From contig CALGTV010000062.1 in NCBI GenBank assembly GCA_937902395.1, forward strand, positions 1 to 49,259: a stretch of DNA of 49,259 nt, written 5' to 3'. The notes beneath the pieces were generated by a model. That model worked only from the letters and a program-made list of their open reading frames with translations. It was not told the origin of the DNA and made no database searches. Shown here piece after piece: positions 39,907 through 47,808 of this stretch. The translations under genes and the position numbers were made by a program. Numbering within the stretch: the first letter of the stretch is position 1; every line of letters starts with the position of its first letter. This stretch comes from an uncultured Ruminococcus sp. (lineage in GTDB: Bacteria; Bacillota; Clostridia; Oscillospirales; Ruminococcaceae).

Positions 39907-40530
39907 ATGAAAAAAGAAATTTTAGCGATTACGATGGCGGCACTGATGATGAGTATGGTAGCTTGTGGGGAGGAAAATAAAAATCCAGAGCCTGCTCCTG
40001 CACCAACTGAATCAGTTACAGAAACTCCTACTGAAGCAGAAACTGAGGCTCCCACAGAAGCAGTGGAAGAAGAATCAGAGGCACCAGTCGATGATGAAAA
40101 CAGCGAAGCCGACAACAATGCAACAGCTGAAGATACATTAGGTGAAATCCTCCTTGCAGATTTCACAGAGCGTGCAGCTAATGAGGCAGCAACAGCACAG
40201 GAAATTGCTGACGGACTTATGACAAACCCTGCAATTCTTTTTGGACCTGTTACAATGCCCGTTGAACAGGGGCTTCTCACAGGCTTTGGCAACGCCGAAA
40301 TCACAGGTTTCAAGGAGGGTGTTACATTTGCTCCCATGATTGGCTCTATTGCTTTTGTGGGATATGTATTCGACCTTGAAGAAAGCACAGACGCAGCAGC
40401 ATTTATGCAGACACTTAAAGATAATGCTGACCCCAGATGGAATATCTGCGTTGAGGCAGAAGAAACAATCTGCGAACAGGTAGGAAACAAGGTATTCTTT
40501 GTAATGTGCCCCAAGTCTCTTGAGGGCTAA
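39907..40530 (+). CDS. DUF4358-like lipoprotein of the MBOAT cassette
   Basis: 207 residues. A lipoprotein signal ends at Cys20 (MVAC), followed by a long Glu/Pro/Thr-rich linker (about 25-75) and a globular domain from about 80 with ILLADFTERAANEAAT, VTFAPMIGSIAFVGYVFDL and QVGNKVFFVMCP. The domain resembles DUF4358, a family of lipoproteins found beside MBOAT acyltransferase and DHHW genes in Clostridia. It is probably an extracellular helper of the acylation system. A strong hairpin between it and the MBOAT gene may lower expression of the downstream genes. Confidence 0.7.
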   Translation: MKKEILAITMAALMMSMVACGEENKNPEPAPAPTESVTETPTEAETEAPTEAVEEESEAPVDDENSEADNNATAEDTLGEILLADFTERAANEAATAQEIADGLMTNPAILFGPVTMPVEQGLLTGFGNAEITGFKEGVTFAPMIGSIAFVGYVFDLEESTDAAAFMQTLKDNADPRWNICVEAEETICEQVGNKVFFVMCPKSLEG

Positions 40531-40543
40531 GTATGGTTAAATT

Positions 40544-40570
40544 GGCGGCATTTAATGATGCCGCCTTTTT
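40544..40570 (+). terminator. Terminator-like hairpin between lipoprotein and MBOAT genes
   Basis: GGCGGCA (40544-40550) pairs with TGCCGCC (40559-40565), followed by TTTTT and then by the MBOAT ribosome binding site. It would set a high ratio of lipoprotein to enzyme. Confidence 0.8.
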
Positions 40571-40585
40571 AAAAGGAGGAATTAT

Positions 40586-41980
40586 ATGCTGTTTTCAAGT
40601 ATAACATTCTTGTACTATTTCTTTCCCATTGTACTGATATTATATTTTACCGTTCCCAAAATGCTGAAAAATACAGTACTGCTTCTTACGAGTCTTGTAT
40701 TCTACGCGTGGGGTGAGCCGAAGTATGTTATTCTTATGATTATAAGCATAATCTGCGGATACATTTGCGGTCTGCTCATAGAAAAAAACAGAAAAAAAAA
40801 TGCCGCAAAGCTTACACTTCTTGCATCATGTATAATAAGCCTCGGTATGCTCGGTTATTTCAAATATGCAGATTTCTTTATCTCCAACTTCAACGCCGCA
40901 ACAGGACTTTCTGTGCCATTGCTAAAACTTGCACTGCCTATCGGAATCAGCTTTTATACTTTCCAGATTCTTAGCTATACCGTTGATGTATATCGCGGAA
41001 CTGTTCCTGCGCAGCATAATCTTATTAATCTTGCGGCTTATGTTACAATGTTTCCACAACTGATAGCAGGTCCTATTGTCCGTTACTCCGACGTTGCAAA
41101 ACAGCTTGATGAGCGTACACACTCCGTTGACAAAGCAGCAGAGGGCGTAAGACGGTTTATATGCGGTCTTTCAAAAAAGATTTTTATTGCAAATATCCTT
41201 GGTGAGCTTGCAGGACTTTTTCTTGCATCAAAACAGCAGTCTGTGCTTTTCTGCTGGATATATGCAGCCGCTTATTCACTCCAGATTTATTTTGATTTTT
41301 CAGGATACAGCGATATGGCTATAGGTCTTGGCAAAATTCTTGGATTTGATTTTATGGATAATTTCAACTATCCTTATATATCATCAAGTGTTACTGAATT
41401 CTGGCGCAGGTGGCATATTTCTCTCGGTTCGTGGTTCCGCGATTATGTGTATATTCCACTTGGCGGCAACCGCGTATCAAAGCTTAAATGGTTCCGCAAT
41501 ATTTTCGTTGTATGGATGCTCACAGGCTTCTGGCATGGTGCGGATTGGAATTTCATTGTATGGGGACTTTATTTTGCTTTTTTCCTCATTATCGAAAAGC
41601 TGTATCTGCACAAATTCCTGTCAAAATATAAAAAAATCGGACATTGCTACGTACTTCTTGCTGTAATGGTCAGCTTTGTAATATTTGGTGCTCCGAATTT
41701 CAAACTTGCTTTCGACTGCATAAAGGGCATGTTCGGCATGGCTGGACTTCCGCTTATTACCGCTGAAACGGCTTATTATCTGCGGAGTTATGCTGTTATT
41801 CTTGTAATCGCTGTTATAGGCTCTACTCCCCTGCCGAAAAAGCTTTATACAATGGCAGAAAAGAATTTTGCCGCAGTTACAGCAGTTTTCCAACCTGTAG
41901 TAATTTCAGTTCTTCTTATTGCGGCAACTGCATATCTTGTAGACGGTTCTTTCAATCCATTCCTTTATTTCCGTTTCTGA
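40586..41980 (+). CDS. MBOAT family O-acyltransferase (AlgI/DltB-like)
   Basis: 464 residues with about eleven membrane segments. MBOAT marks are GISFYTFQILSYTVDVYRG, QLIAGPIVRYSDV, YFDFSGYSDMAIGLG, FWRRWHISLGSWFRDYVYIP and the catalytic His in LTGFWHGADWNF (near residue 317). This matches AlgI and related proteins that move acyl groups across the membrane to extracellular polymers. AAGGAGG precedes the ATG. With the DHHW protein 14 bases downstream it forms the two-component acetyl-transfer machinery used in alginate-type O-acetylation. The polymer modified is unknown. Confidence 0.94.
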   Translation: MLFSSITFLYYFFPIVLILYFTVPKMLKNTVLLLTSLVFYAWGEPKYVILMIISIICGYICGLLIEKNRKKNAAKLTLLASCIISLGMLGYFKYADFFISNFNAATGLSVPLLKLALPIGISFYTFQILSYTVDVYRGTVPAQHNLINLAAYVTMFPQLIAGPIVRYSDVAKQLDERTHSVDKAAEGVRRFICGLSKKIFIANILGELAGLFLASKQQSVLFCWIYAAAYSLQIYFDFSGYSDMAIGLGKILGFDFMDNFNYPYISSSVTEFWRRWHISLGSWFRDYVYIPLGGNRVSKLKWFRNIFVVWMLTGFWHGADWNFIVWGLYFAFFLIIEKLYLHKFLSKYKKIGHCYVLLAVMVSFVIFGAPNFKLAFDCIKGMFGMAGLPLITAETAYYLRSYAVILVIAVIGSTPLPKKLYTMAEKNFAAVTAVFQPVVISVLLIAATAYLVDGSFNPFLYFRF

Positions 41981-41993
41981 GGGAGGTGTCAGC

Positions 41994-43100
41994 ATGAAAT
42001 ACAATATTAAAAATCTTGCCTCAATCATTATGACAGGTACAATTGTCTCTGCATTTTCCCTGTGGAGCATATTTGGCAGTAAGAATGATTTTTCCGAAAG
42101 TGAACGCCGCGTCCTTGCAAAATTTCCAGAAGCAAATGCTGAAACAATCCTTTCGGGACGCTTTATGTCAGATTTTGAATCCTATGCCCTTGACCATTTT
42201 CCAATGCGAAATATATTCAGAGGTATAAAATCCGCATCAGTGCTTGGCGTATTCCGACAATACGAGACAAATGAACTGTATGTACAGGACGGATATCTTG
42301 CAAAGGCAGAAAAGGAGCTTTCCGACGAAATGCTGAATCATGCCGCAGAACGTTTTCAGTATATCTACGATACTTTCCTGAAAGATACGGAAACAAATCT
42401 GTATTTTTCAATTGTACCAGACAAGCATTATTTTCTTTCTCAAGAAAGCGGCAGGCTCGCCATTGATTATGACATTCTTGTATCTGAAATGCGAAATAAA
42501 ACGGAGTATATGAAATATATTGATATATTCCCACTGCTTTCAATTGAGGATTATTACCGAACTGATACTCACTGGCGGCAGGAAAATATAACAGATGTTG
42601 CCGCCGCAATCGGAAAGGCAATGGGCATGAATCCCGATGCTGAATACGCTGCAATTAAACTTGAAAAAGAATTTTATGGCGTATACTACGGACAGCTTGC
42701 ACTGCCTGTAAAGCCTGATACTCTTTACTATCTCAACAATTCAATCCTCAACGAATGTATTGTAACAAGCTACAACACGGGACTTCCCGTTAAAAAAAGC
42801 ATATATGACATGGAAAAGGCTCAGGGCAGAGATCCTTATGAAATGTTTCTCTGCGGTGCAGACCCGCTTATAACTATTGAAAATCCCAATGCAAAAACGG
42901 ACAGGGAGCTTGTGGTTTTTCGCGATTCTTTCGGAAGCAGTCTTGTCCCCCTGCTTGTTGGAGAATATTCAAAAATTACTCTTGTGGATATACGTTATAT
43001 GCAGAGTGCCGCAATCGGCAGCTTTGTGGAATTTGATAATCAGGACGTACTGTTTCTTTATAGTACGCTGATTTTAAATAATAGTCTTGGATTGAAATAA
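41994..43100 (+). CDS. DHHW/AlgJ-like SGNH acyltransferase partner
   Basis: 368 residues with one N-terminal membrane anchor (about 8-28), the rest outside the cell. DFESYALDHFPMRN and the DxHW-type motif YRTDTHWRQENI are those of the DHHW family, distant AlgJ/AlgX relatives; FRDSFGSSLVPLL supplies the SGNH-block Ser. These proteins receive acyl groups delivered by the MBOAT partner and transfer them to a surface polysaccharide. GGGAGGTG precedes the ATG. A weak ATGCC/GGCAT hairpin follows the stop. Confidence 0.9.
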   Translation: MKYNIKNLASIIMTGTIVSAFSLWSIFGSKNDFSESERRVLAKFPEANAETILSGRFMSDFESYALDHFPMRNIFRGIKSASVLGVFRQYETNELYVQDGYLAKAEKELSDEMLNHAAERFQYIYDTFLKDTETNLYFSIVPDKHYFLSQESGRLAIDYDILVSEMRNKTEYMKYIDIFPLLSIEDYYRTDTHWRQENITDVAAAIGKAMGMNPDAEYAAIKLEKEFYGVYYGQLALPVKPDTLYYLNNSILNECIVTSYNTGLPVKKSIYDMEKAQGRDPYEMFLCGADPLITIENPNAKTDRELVVFRDSFGSSLVPLLVGEYSKITLVDIRYMQSAAIGSFVEFDNQDVLFLYSTLILNNSLGLK

Positions 43101-43153
43101 TATGCCGGAATAAAGGCATTTACAGACAAATTATATAGAATAATCCCAATATA

Positions 43154-43182
43154 TTGACCTTACAAATAAAATTTGGTATAAT
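43154..43182 (+). promoter_or_regulatory. Sigma-A promoter of the rhodanese-GNAT-esterase gene row
   Basis: TTGACC (43154-43159), 17-bp spacer, TATAAT (43177-43182). Confidence 0.75.
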
Positions 43183-43216
43183 GTAAATGAGATAATCAAG
43201 AACGGGAGATAAAAAT

Positions 43217-43675
43217 ATGAAACGAATTATTATAGGTTTGATTTTAACAATAGGAGCATTGAGTATGACAAACTGTAACAAATCCACAGAGATAAGCACT
43301 GTTACCGAACAGCCAACAACTATAGAAAATGCAACCGAAGGAAGTACATCAAACGTTGTAGATGGTTATATGCAGATTTCTCAGGAAGAAGCCAGAAACC
43401 TTATGGACAGCGAAAAAAATTATATAATCCTCGATGTACGTACTGCTGAGGAATTCACTGAAGCTCATATTGACGGTGCAATTCTCATACCTGATTATGA
43501 AATTAATGAAAAAGCCGAGCAAACTCTCACAGACAAAAATCAGCTGATACTTGTCTATTGCAGAAGCGGCAGAAGAAGCAAATTGGCATCTGCACAGCTT
43601 GCAAAAATGGGATATACTATTGTTAAGGAGTTCGGCGGTATTATTGATTGGAGTTATGGGACGGTGAGTGAATAA
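43217..43675 (+). CDS. Rhodanese-like (probable lipoprotein)
   Basis: 152 residues. The N-terminus is a hydrophobic signal ending at Cys20 in a weak lipobox (MTNC), followed by a Thr/Glu-rich linker and a rhodanese domain (about 50-150): YIILDVRTAEEFTEAHIDGA and the active-site loop VYCRSGRRSKLA with catalytic Cys. Single-domain exported rhodaneses carry sulfane sulfur or act in redox signalling; the exact role is not clear. GGGAG precedes the ATG. It is followed after two bases by a GNAT gene. Confidence 0.88.
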   Translation: MKRIIIGLILTIGALSMTNCNKSTEISTVTEQPTTIENATEGSTSNVVDGYMQISQEEARNLMDSEKNYIILDVRTAEEFTEAHIDGAILIPDYEINEKAEQTLTDKNQLILVYCRSGRRSKLASAQLAKMGYTIVKEFGGIIDWSYGTVSE

Positions 43676-43677
43676 TT

Positions 43678-44178
43678 ATGTTGTATCTGAAACCAGTAAA
43701 TTATGAAGATATAGAAAAAGAATGGCAGTTTCAGCGGAATATTCCCATTGAGGAAAACAGTTTTATCAATGAATATTACGATATCAGCAGACAAGATTTC
43801 AATGCTGCCCTTGATATGATGATAGAACACTCAAAGGGAATTCATCTCCCCGAAGGATATGTGCCGCAGACTGTATTCTACCTTTGGAGCGATGAGAAAA
43901 TAGTCGGGACATTTCATTTAAGACATTATCTTTGTGAGTCGCTGGTGAATGGCTCAGGGCATATCGGTTACTATATCGCACCCGAATATCGGGGCATGGG
44001 ATACGCAACAAATGGGTTAAAACTCACATTGGAAGAAGCAAGAAAAACAATTCCCGAAGATGAAATATATCTTCGATGCGATAAAAATAATATTGCATCC
44101 TTGAAAGTAATGCTCAATAATAAAGGGTATATACATCACGAAGATGAGTATAAATATTATGTGCGTATTACAAAATAA
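43678..44178 (+). CDS. GNAT family N-acetyltransferase
   Basis: 166 residues. Motif A with the acetyl-CoA pyrophosphate loop is IGYYIAPEYRGMGYATNGLK (R/Q-x-x-G-x-G/A), followed by IYLRCDKNNIASLKVMLNNK and GYIHHEDEYKYYVRI, the C-terminal strand and helix of the fold. The substrate is unknown. It begins two bases after the rhodanese stop, with GGTGAG upstream, and precedes the esterase fusion gene by 19 bases. Confidence 0.9.
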   Translation: MLYLKPVNYEDIEKEWQFQRNIPIEENSFINEYYDISRQDFNAALDMMIEHSKGIHLPEGYVPQTVFYLWSDEKIVGTFHLRHYLCESLVNGSGHIGYYIAPEYRGMGYATNGLKLTLEEARKTIPEDEIYLRCDKNNIASLKVMLNNKGYIHHEDEYKYYVRITK

Positions 44179-44197
44179 TAAAACGGAGGAAAAAATT

Positions 44198-45442
44198 ATG
44201 GCATTACCTGATTTTCAAAAACTTGAACAGAACAAAAATGCAGTTCCCGAATGGGCGAAATATCTCAAAGAGGGAGAGTTCATAAGCTACGAAAATACAT
44301 ATAAAAGCAAGATATACTTTGATTTATTCGACAGATATGTTTACCCATGCGCTGAAATGGGAGATATTCGCTATTACGTCTTTGACCCTGTGAAACATGG
44401 TGCTGACCCCTCAAAAAAATATCCAGTGCTTATGTGGCTTCACGGTGCAAGCAATTCCCTTATGGAAGAGGGTTGTATTATGTGCTGCGGTGCTGAGCAG
44501 TACGCTTCGCCGAAATATCAGCAGGCAATGGGCGGAGCGTATATAATCGTTCCCCTTGCCAATGAGGAGCGACTGGAGGATGGCAGAATTCTCGGCACAT
44601 GGTCAAAGGAACATTCTGCGCCAATTAAGACGATATATGACAAAGTATGCTCCGAACACAGCAAAAACATCGGCAAAAAATTCGTTATGGGAGCTTCCTC
44701 CGGCGGATATTTCACTTGGCAGCTTTTAGAGGATTACTTCGGATTTTTTGATGGTGCTATTCCGATTTCATCGTTTTATGTTCCTGATGATGAGGCACTT
44801 GACAGAATTTCCGAAAATGGAACAAACTTGATTATCGCTCATGGCAGACATGATGAAATGGCAGATTTTAATGAGTGCATAATTCCCCGAATTGAAAAGC
44901 TGATACAGCTGAAAAACTGCTTTTGTTTCTTTCCCGAATGGGTATACAATGGTGACGGCGGAGTATCTTCTGTTTTCTATGGCTTCGAAATGGGACAGCA
45001 TTGCATGATTAACTGGATACAGCATAATCTTATGTTTGACAACGGCAAGCCTGCCGATGAAAGACTTTCCGAAGGCATTACAGGGTGGATTAAAGGGGTA
45101 TGTCAAAAAATCAATGTAAAAATCGGCGACACAATAAAAATAAAAATTGACCGTCCCCTCGGCAGTTACCACCCGAAATATAAAGATATGTTATATCCTG
45201 TGAATTACGGCTATGTCGAGGGAATTATAGCTCCAGACGGTGAGGAACAGGATGTATATCTGCTTGGAGTAGATTACCCTGTGAATGAATTTAAAGCCAG
45301 AATTATTGCCATAATTAGACGCAAAAACGATGTAGAAGAAAAATGGGTTGCAGCTCCTGAAAACATGACATTCACAAAAGAAGAAATACGGGAGCAGGTA
45401 GAGTTTCAGGAGAAGTATTTTGACTCTGAGATTATAACTTGA
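44198..45442 (+). CDS. Esterase fused to an inorganic-pyrophosphatase-like domain
   Basis: 414 residues from the ATG at 44198, eight bases after GGAGG. Residues about 40-290 form an alpha/beta hydrolase of the PHB-depolymerase/feruloyl-esterase type: LMWLHGASNS, the nucleophile elbow VMGASSGGYF (G-x-S-x-G), IIAHGRHDEM (acid Asp) and GFEMGQHCMI (His). Residues about 300-414 are a separate domain: KIGDTIKIKIDRPLGSYHPK, YPVNYGYVEG, DGEEQDVYLLGVD and VEEKWVAAPENMTF, the pattern of short Firmicutes proteins annotated as inorganic pyrophosphatase. The conserved Asp cluster of true PPase (DxDxxD region) is partly represented by DGEEQD. There is no signal peptide, so it is cytoplasmic. The physiological substrate is unknown; the fusion is unusual. 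Confidence 0.82.
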   Translation: MALPDFQKLEQNKNAVPEWAKYLKEGEFISYENTYKSKIYFDLFDRYVYPCAEMGDIRYYVFDPVKHGADPSKKYPVLMWLHGASNSLMEEGCIMCCGAEQYASPKYQQAMGGAYIIVPLANEERLEDGRILGTWSKEHSAPIKTIYDKVCSEHSKNIGKKFVMGASSGGYFTWQLLEDYFGFFDGAIPISSFYVPDDEALDRISENGTNLIIAHGRHDEMADFNECIIPRIEKLIQLKNCFCFFPEWVYNGDGGVSSVFYGFEMGQHCMINWIQHNLMFDNGKPADERLSEGITGWIKGVCQKINVKIGDTIKIKIDRPLGSYHPKYKDMLYPVNYGYVEGIIAPDGEEQDVYLLGVDYPVNEFKARIIAIIRRKNDVEEKWVAAPENMTFTKEEIREQVEFQEKYFDSEIIT

Positions 45443-45454
45443 AAGGAGATTTTT

Positions 45455-45918
45455 ATGGAATTCCGCAGATTAGGGGAAAATGAAATTGATTCACTTGTAA
45501 AAATGAGACTTTTATATCTTCAAGAAGATTTCACAGAAACAACAGATGAACAATTCTCAAAAATAGAAAAAATCTTTACAGTTATTTTGAAAAACACATC
45601 GACAAAGATTTATATGCTTTCGGTGCAATGGAGAATGATGAAATAATTTCAGCTGCACTGCTGCTGATAATTGAGAAACCATGTAATCCTCGTTTTATTA
45701 CAGGTAAAACAGGAGAAATTTTCAGTGTGTATACGCTTCCTGAATACCGCAGACGAGGAATTGCTATGAAGGTTATGAAAATGCTTATAAGTTTTTCTAA
45801 AGAAATTAATCTTGATATTATAAATCTTAAAGCGACACTGGAAGGGTATCCTCTTTATAAAAAGCTGCGATTTGTTGAAGATAATACATGTTATATTCCT
45901 ATGAAATATGTACTTTAG
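45455..45918 (+). pseudogene. GNAT family N-acetyltransferase with one-base frameshift
   Basis: AAAGGAG precedes the ATG at 45455. The first frame codes for MEFRRLGENEIDSLVKMRLL up to IEK, then runs into stops at 45646. Adding one A to the A6 run at 45567-45572 restores IEKNLYSYFEKHIDKDLYAF leading into MENDEIISAALLL, SVYTLPEYRRRGIAMKVM (the acetyl-CoA loop) and ATLEGYPLYKKLRF, to a stop at 45918. The restored protein is about 154 residues, a normal GNAT. The second half can also be read from the ATG at 45628 but lacks the N-terminal strands. Either a recent deletion, a phase-variable tract or a base-call error. Confidence 0.85.
45567..45572 (+). other. Poly-A run at the GNAT frameshift
   Basis: Six A where seven would keep the acetyltransferase frame open. 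Homopolymer slippage, in vivo or in sequencing, is the simplest cause. Confidence 0.8.
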
Positions 45919-45949
45919 CAGAATGAATTTTTGAATTTTGAAGATCCAT

Positions 45950-45983
45950 AAAATCCCACTTCGAATTAACGAAGTGGGATTTT
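45950..45983. terminator. Bidirectional terminator between GNAT and anti-sigma genes
   Basis: AAAATCCCACTTCG pairs perfectly with CGAAGTGGGATTTT between convergent genes. Confidence 0.9.
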
Positions 45984-45988
45984 GCCGT

Positions 45989-47128
45989 TTATTTGACTTT
46001 TAACACTTTAGTTTCGCCATTTGTTGTTTCGATTTGAAATTCCACGCTTTCGGCTTCAGTTAATTTAAAAGGTTTAAAACTGAGCTGACAACAATAAGTT
46101 GACGAATCTTCATCATAATTTTCACCACAGAGCATCATTGCATTCTGATAAGGATAATGCATCGTTTCCTCATTGTAGTCTATAAATTGCTTGATTTTCC
46201 CGTCTACAATAAGCTTAACAGGACATTCCTCTACAACTGGCTCATATGCATTTTCAGATTTAAGATTAAGAATCTGTCGAATCATCAGGTTGCTTATATT
46301 TTCTGAATCTACATATGTTTTCCCGTTTAGTTCAAGGGTATCCGGTATGTCATATAAAAAGTCAATTGTTGCGGTATAATCTGATATATTTGAATACTCA
46401 AACAGACATTCAACACCGTTTATATCCACAACTTCCTCAAAAATACTATGTTCTATCTGAGAAATTTTTGTAAAATCAGGGACATATTCCATACTCAGAT
46501 CTACAAATTCTTTCATCTCCATCCCATTATTGATATATGTTATCTCGCTTATTCTTATTATAAGACTTTCTGAATTATCCTCATAAAGTCCACAGCATGG
46601 CAAATTGCGCACATTGAAAAAGTATACCGGATTTCCATTTTCATCTGTTTCAGCGGCACTGTTAATTGTAAATGTAGCATATTCATCAAGATTTGTAATA
46701 GTATTTTCAAGAACGCTGACTTCAATTGACATTTTGTCAAATTCCATATCTGTCTTTGGTCTGGCAGTTACTAAAGTATAAGTTTCATTTACATCTCCCA
46801 TAAATGCTAAAGCTTCAAAAAGTACGTTTTCATTCTCGCAAGAAATATCAAGTTCCTGATACTGTCCTTTCAGATACTTTTCCGCTGATATTTCATCTCT
46901 GAAATTGCCGCGGAGTATTTCAACTATATTAAATGTTCCTGTGATTGCACCGACTGTCAGTGCGCTTGCCATACAGGCGGCAGCAGCGGCGAATGAAACA
47001 GATATTACTCTTTTAACAGAGATTTTTTTCTGTTTCGTTGTTGATTCAGCATAAGCGGCCTTATAAAGATTTTCTTTCCAGCTGTCAGGTGTTTTAATAC
47101 TGTCAAAAGCTTTTTCAAGTCTTTTCAT
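45989..47128 (-). CDS. Membrane anti-sigma factor (DUF4179-like)
   Basis: 379 residues. A cytoplasmic N-terminus of about 40 residues (KRLEKAFDSIKTPDSWKENL, the sigma-binding helix region) is followed by one membrane helix (about 46-65; SVSFAAAAACMASALTVGAI) and a large external domain of about 310 residues rich in beta strands. The topology and its position directly after an ECF sigma gene, overlapping by four bases, identify it as the cognate anti-sigma. The external domain probably senses a cell-envelope signal; its pattern resembles the DUF4179-type anti-sigma family. Confidence 0.85.
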   Translation of the reverse strand: MKRLEKAFDSIKTPDSWKENLYKAAYAESTTKQKKISVKRVISVSFAAAAACMASALTVGAITGTFNIVEILRGNFRDEISAEKYLKGQYQELDISCENENVLFEALAFMGDVNETYTLVTARPKTDMEFDKMSIEVSVLENTITNLDEYATFTINSAAETDENGNPVYFFNVRNLPCCGLYEDNSESLIIRISEITYINNGMEMKEFVDLSMEYVPDFTKISQIEHSIFEEVVDINGVECLFEYSNISDYTATIDFLYDIPDTLELNGKTYVDSENISNLMIRQILNLKSENAYEPVVEECPVKLIVDGKIKQFIDYNEETMHYPYQNAMMLCGENYDEDSSTYCCQLSFKPFKLTEAESVEFQIETTNGETKVLKVK

Positions 47129-47625
47129 GACAAAACCTCCTCCTTATTTTTGTCGGTCAATAGCTCTTTTAGCATTTCTCTTCCGCGTTTTAGCCTACTT
47201 TTAATTGTATTCTCCTTACTATTGAGAATTGATGCAAGTTCAATTACGGAGTATCCCGCGTAATAATAGAGATATATGACCTCTCTGTATTTCTCAGGCA
47301 ATGTCATAACAGTGTCAAGAATTGTTCTGTCTTCCATTTCGATACTGCAATCGTCTGCGAAAGAAAGAGGCTCTGTTTTATGACGACTGAGAAAACGGAA
47401 TCTGTTTTTACACTCGTTTACGGCTACTCTTATAAGCCACGATTTGAGATATTCAGGCTCCTCTGTCAGCATTTCTTTATTTTTGAACAGCTTTAAGAAT
47501 ACATTCTGATAACAGTCCTCGGCATCATGTCGGTTTCCGAGGCGAACCAGACACAATCCTGTTATCATATCCGAATATTCTTCTACTGCCTTTTCAAACA
47601 GCTGTTTGATTTCAGCGTCAGTCAT
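47125..47625 (-). CDS. ECF-type RNA polymerase sigma factor
   Basis: 166 residues. Region 2 contains RLGNRHDAEDCYQNVFLKLF (core binding and -10 recognition) and LKSWLIRVAVNECKNRFR; region 4 contains LPEKYREVIYLYYYAGYSVI and IELASILNSKENTIKSRLKR, the helix-turn-helix for -35 binding. No region 1 or 3, as in all ECF factors. Two direct copies of a promoter-like element upstream suggest it transcribes its own operon. Confidence 0.93.
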   Translation of the reverse strand: MTDAEIKQLFEKAVEEYSDMITGLCLVRLGNRHDAEDCYQNVFLKLFKNKEMLTEEPEYLKSWLIRVAVNECKNRFRFLSRHKTEPLSFADDCSIEMEDRTILDTVMTLPEKYREVIYLYYYAGYSVIELASILNSKENTIKSRLKRGREMLKELLTDKNKEEVLS

Positions 47626-47642
47626 TGTTTTCCTCCCCTTTC

Positions 47643-47677
47643 ATAAGTAATACACCGCAACGGGTGTAAAGGTTGCA
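47643..47677 (-). promoter_or_regulatory. ECF-type promoter, proximal copy
   Basis: On the minus strand TGCAACCTTT (-35 with the AAC core, 47677-47668) is followed by a variable centre and TTGCGGTGTATTACTTAT (-10 side, 47660-47643). The 35-bp element recurs at 47740-47774 with identical outer parts and a changed centre, as expected for a promoter. It ends 17 bases before the sigma gene. Confidence 0.7.
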
Positions 47678-47739
47678 TTTTTTTAAAAACATTTTTATCC
47701 ACCAATTTTATATCATTTTTACAGGAAATATTTCCCTAT

Positions 47740-47774
47740 ATAAGTAATACACCGCAAAGGCGTAAAAGGTTGCA
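47740..47774 (-). promoter_or_regulatory. ECF-type promoter, distal copy
   Basis: Second copy of the element at 47643-47677, same orientation, 97 bp further upstream. The first 18 bases (ATAAGTAATACACCGCAA) and the last AAAGGTTGCA are shared; the middle differs. Its -35 end overlaps the hairpin at 47772-47799 by three bases. Confidence 0.7.
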
Positions 47775-47799
47775 CAGAAAAAATATATTTTTTCTGTGC
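47772..47799. terminator. Perfect AT-rich palindrome after the LRR gene
   Basis: GCACAGAAAAAATA and its exact complement TATTTTTTCTGTGC form a 28-bp palindrome ten bases after the LRR stop. It most likely ends the LRR transcript; its sequence also abuts the distal ECF promoter. Confidence 0.7.
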
Positions 47800-47808
47800 G
47801 GTATTTTG

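Noticed and set aside
39888..40514. 208-codon minus-strand ORF opposite the lipoprotein gene
   Set aside because: It is the complement of the Glu/Thr/Ala-rich linker, giving a Ser/Val/Ala-rich translation with no recognisable fold; the plus-strand lipoprotein has a promoter, ribosome binding site and lipobox.
47643..47774. 35-bp direct repeats as a CRISPR fragment or IS ends
   Set aside because: Only two copies, central bases differ, outer parts look like -35 and -10 elements, and both face a sigma gene.
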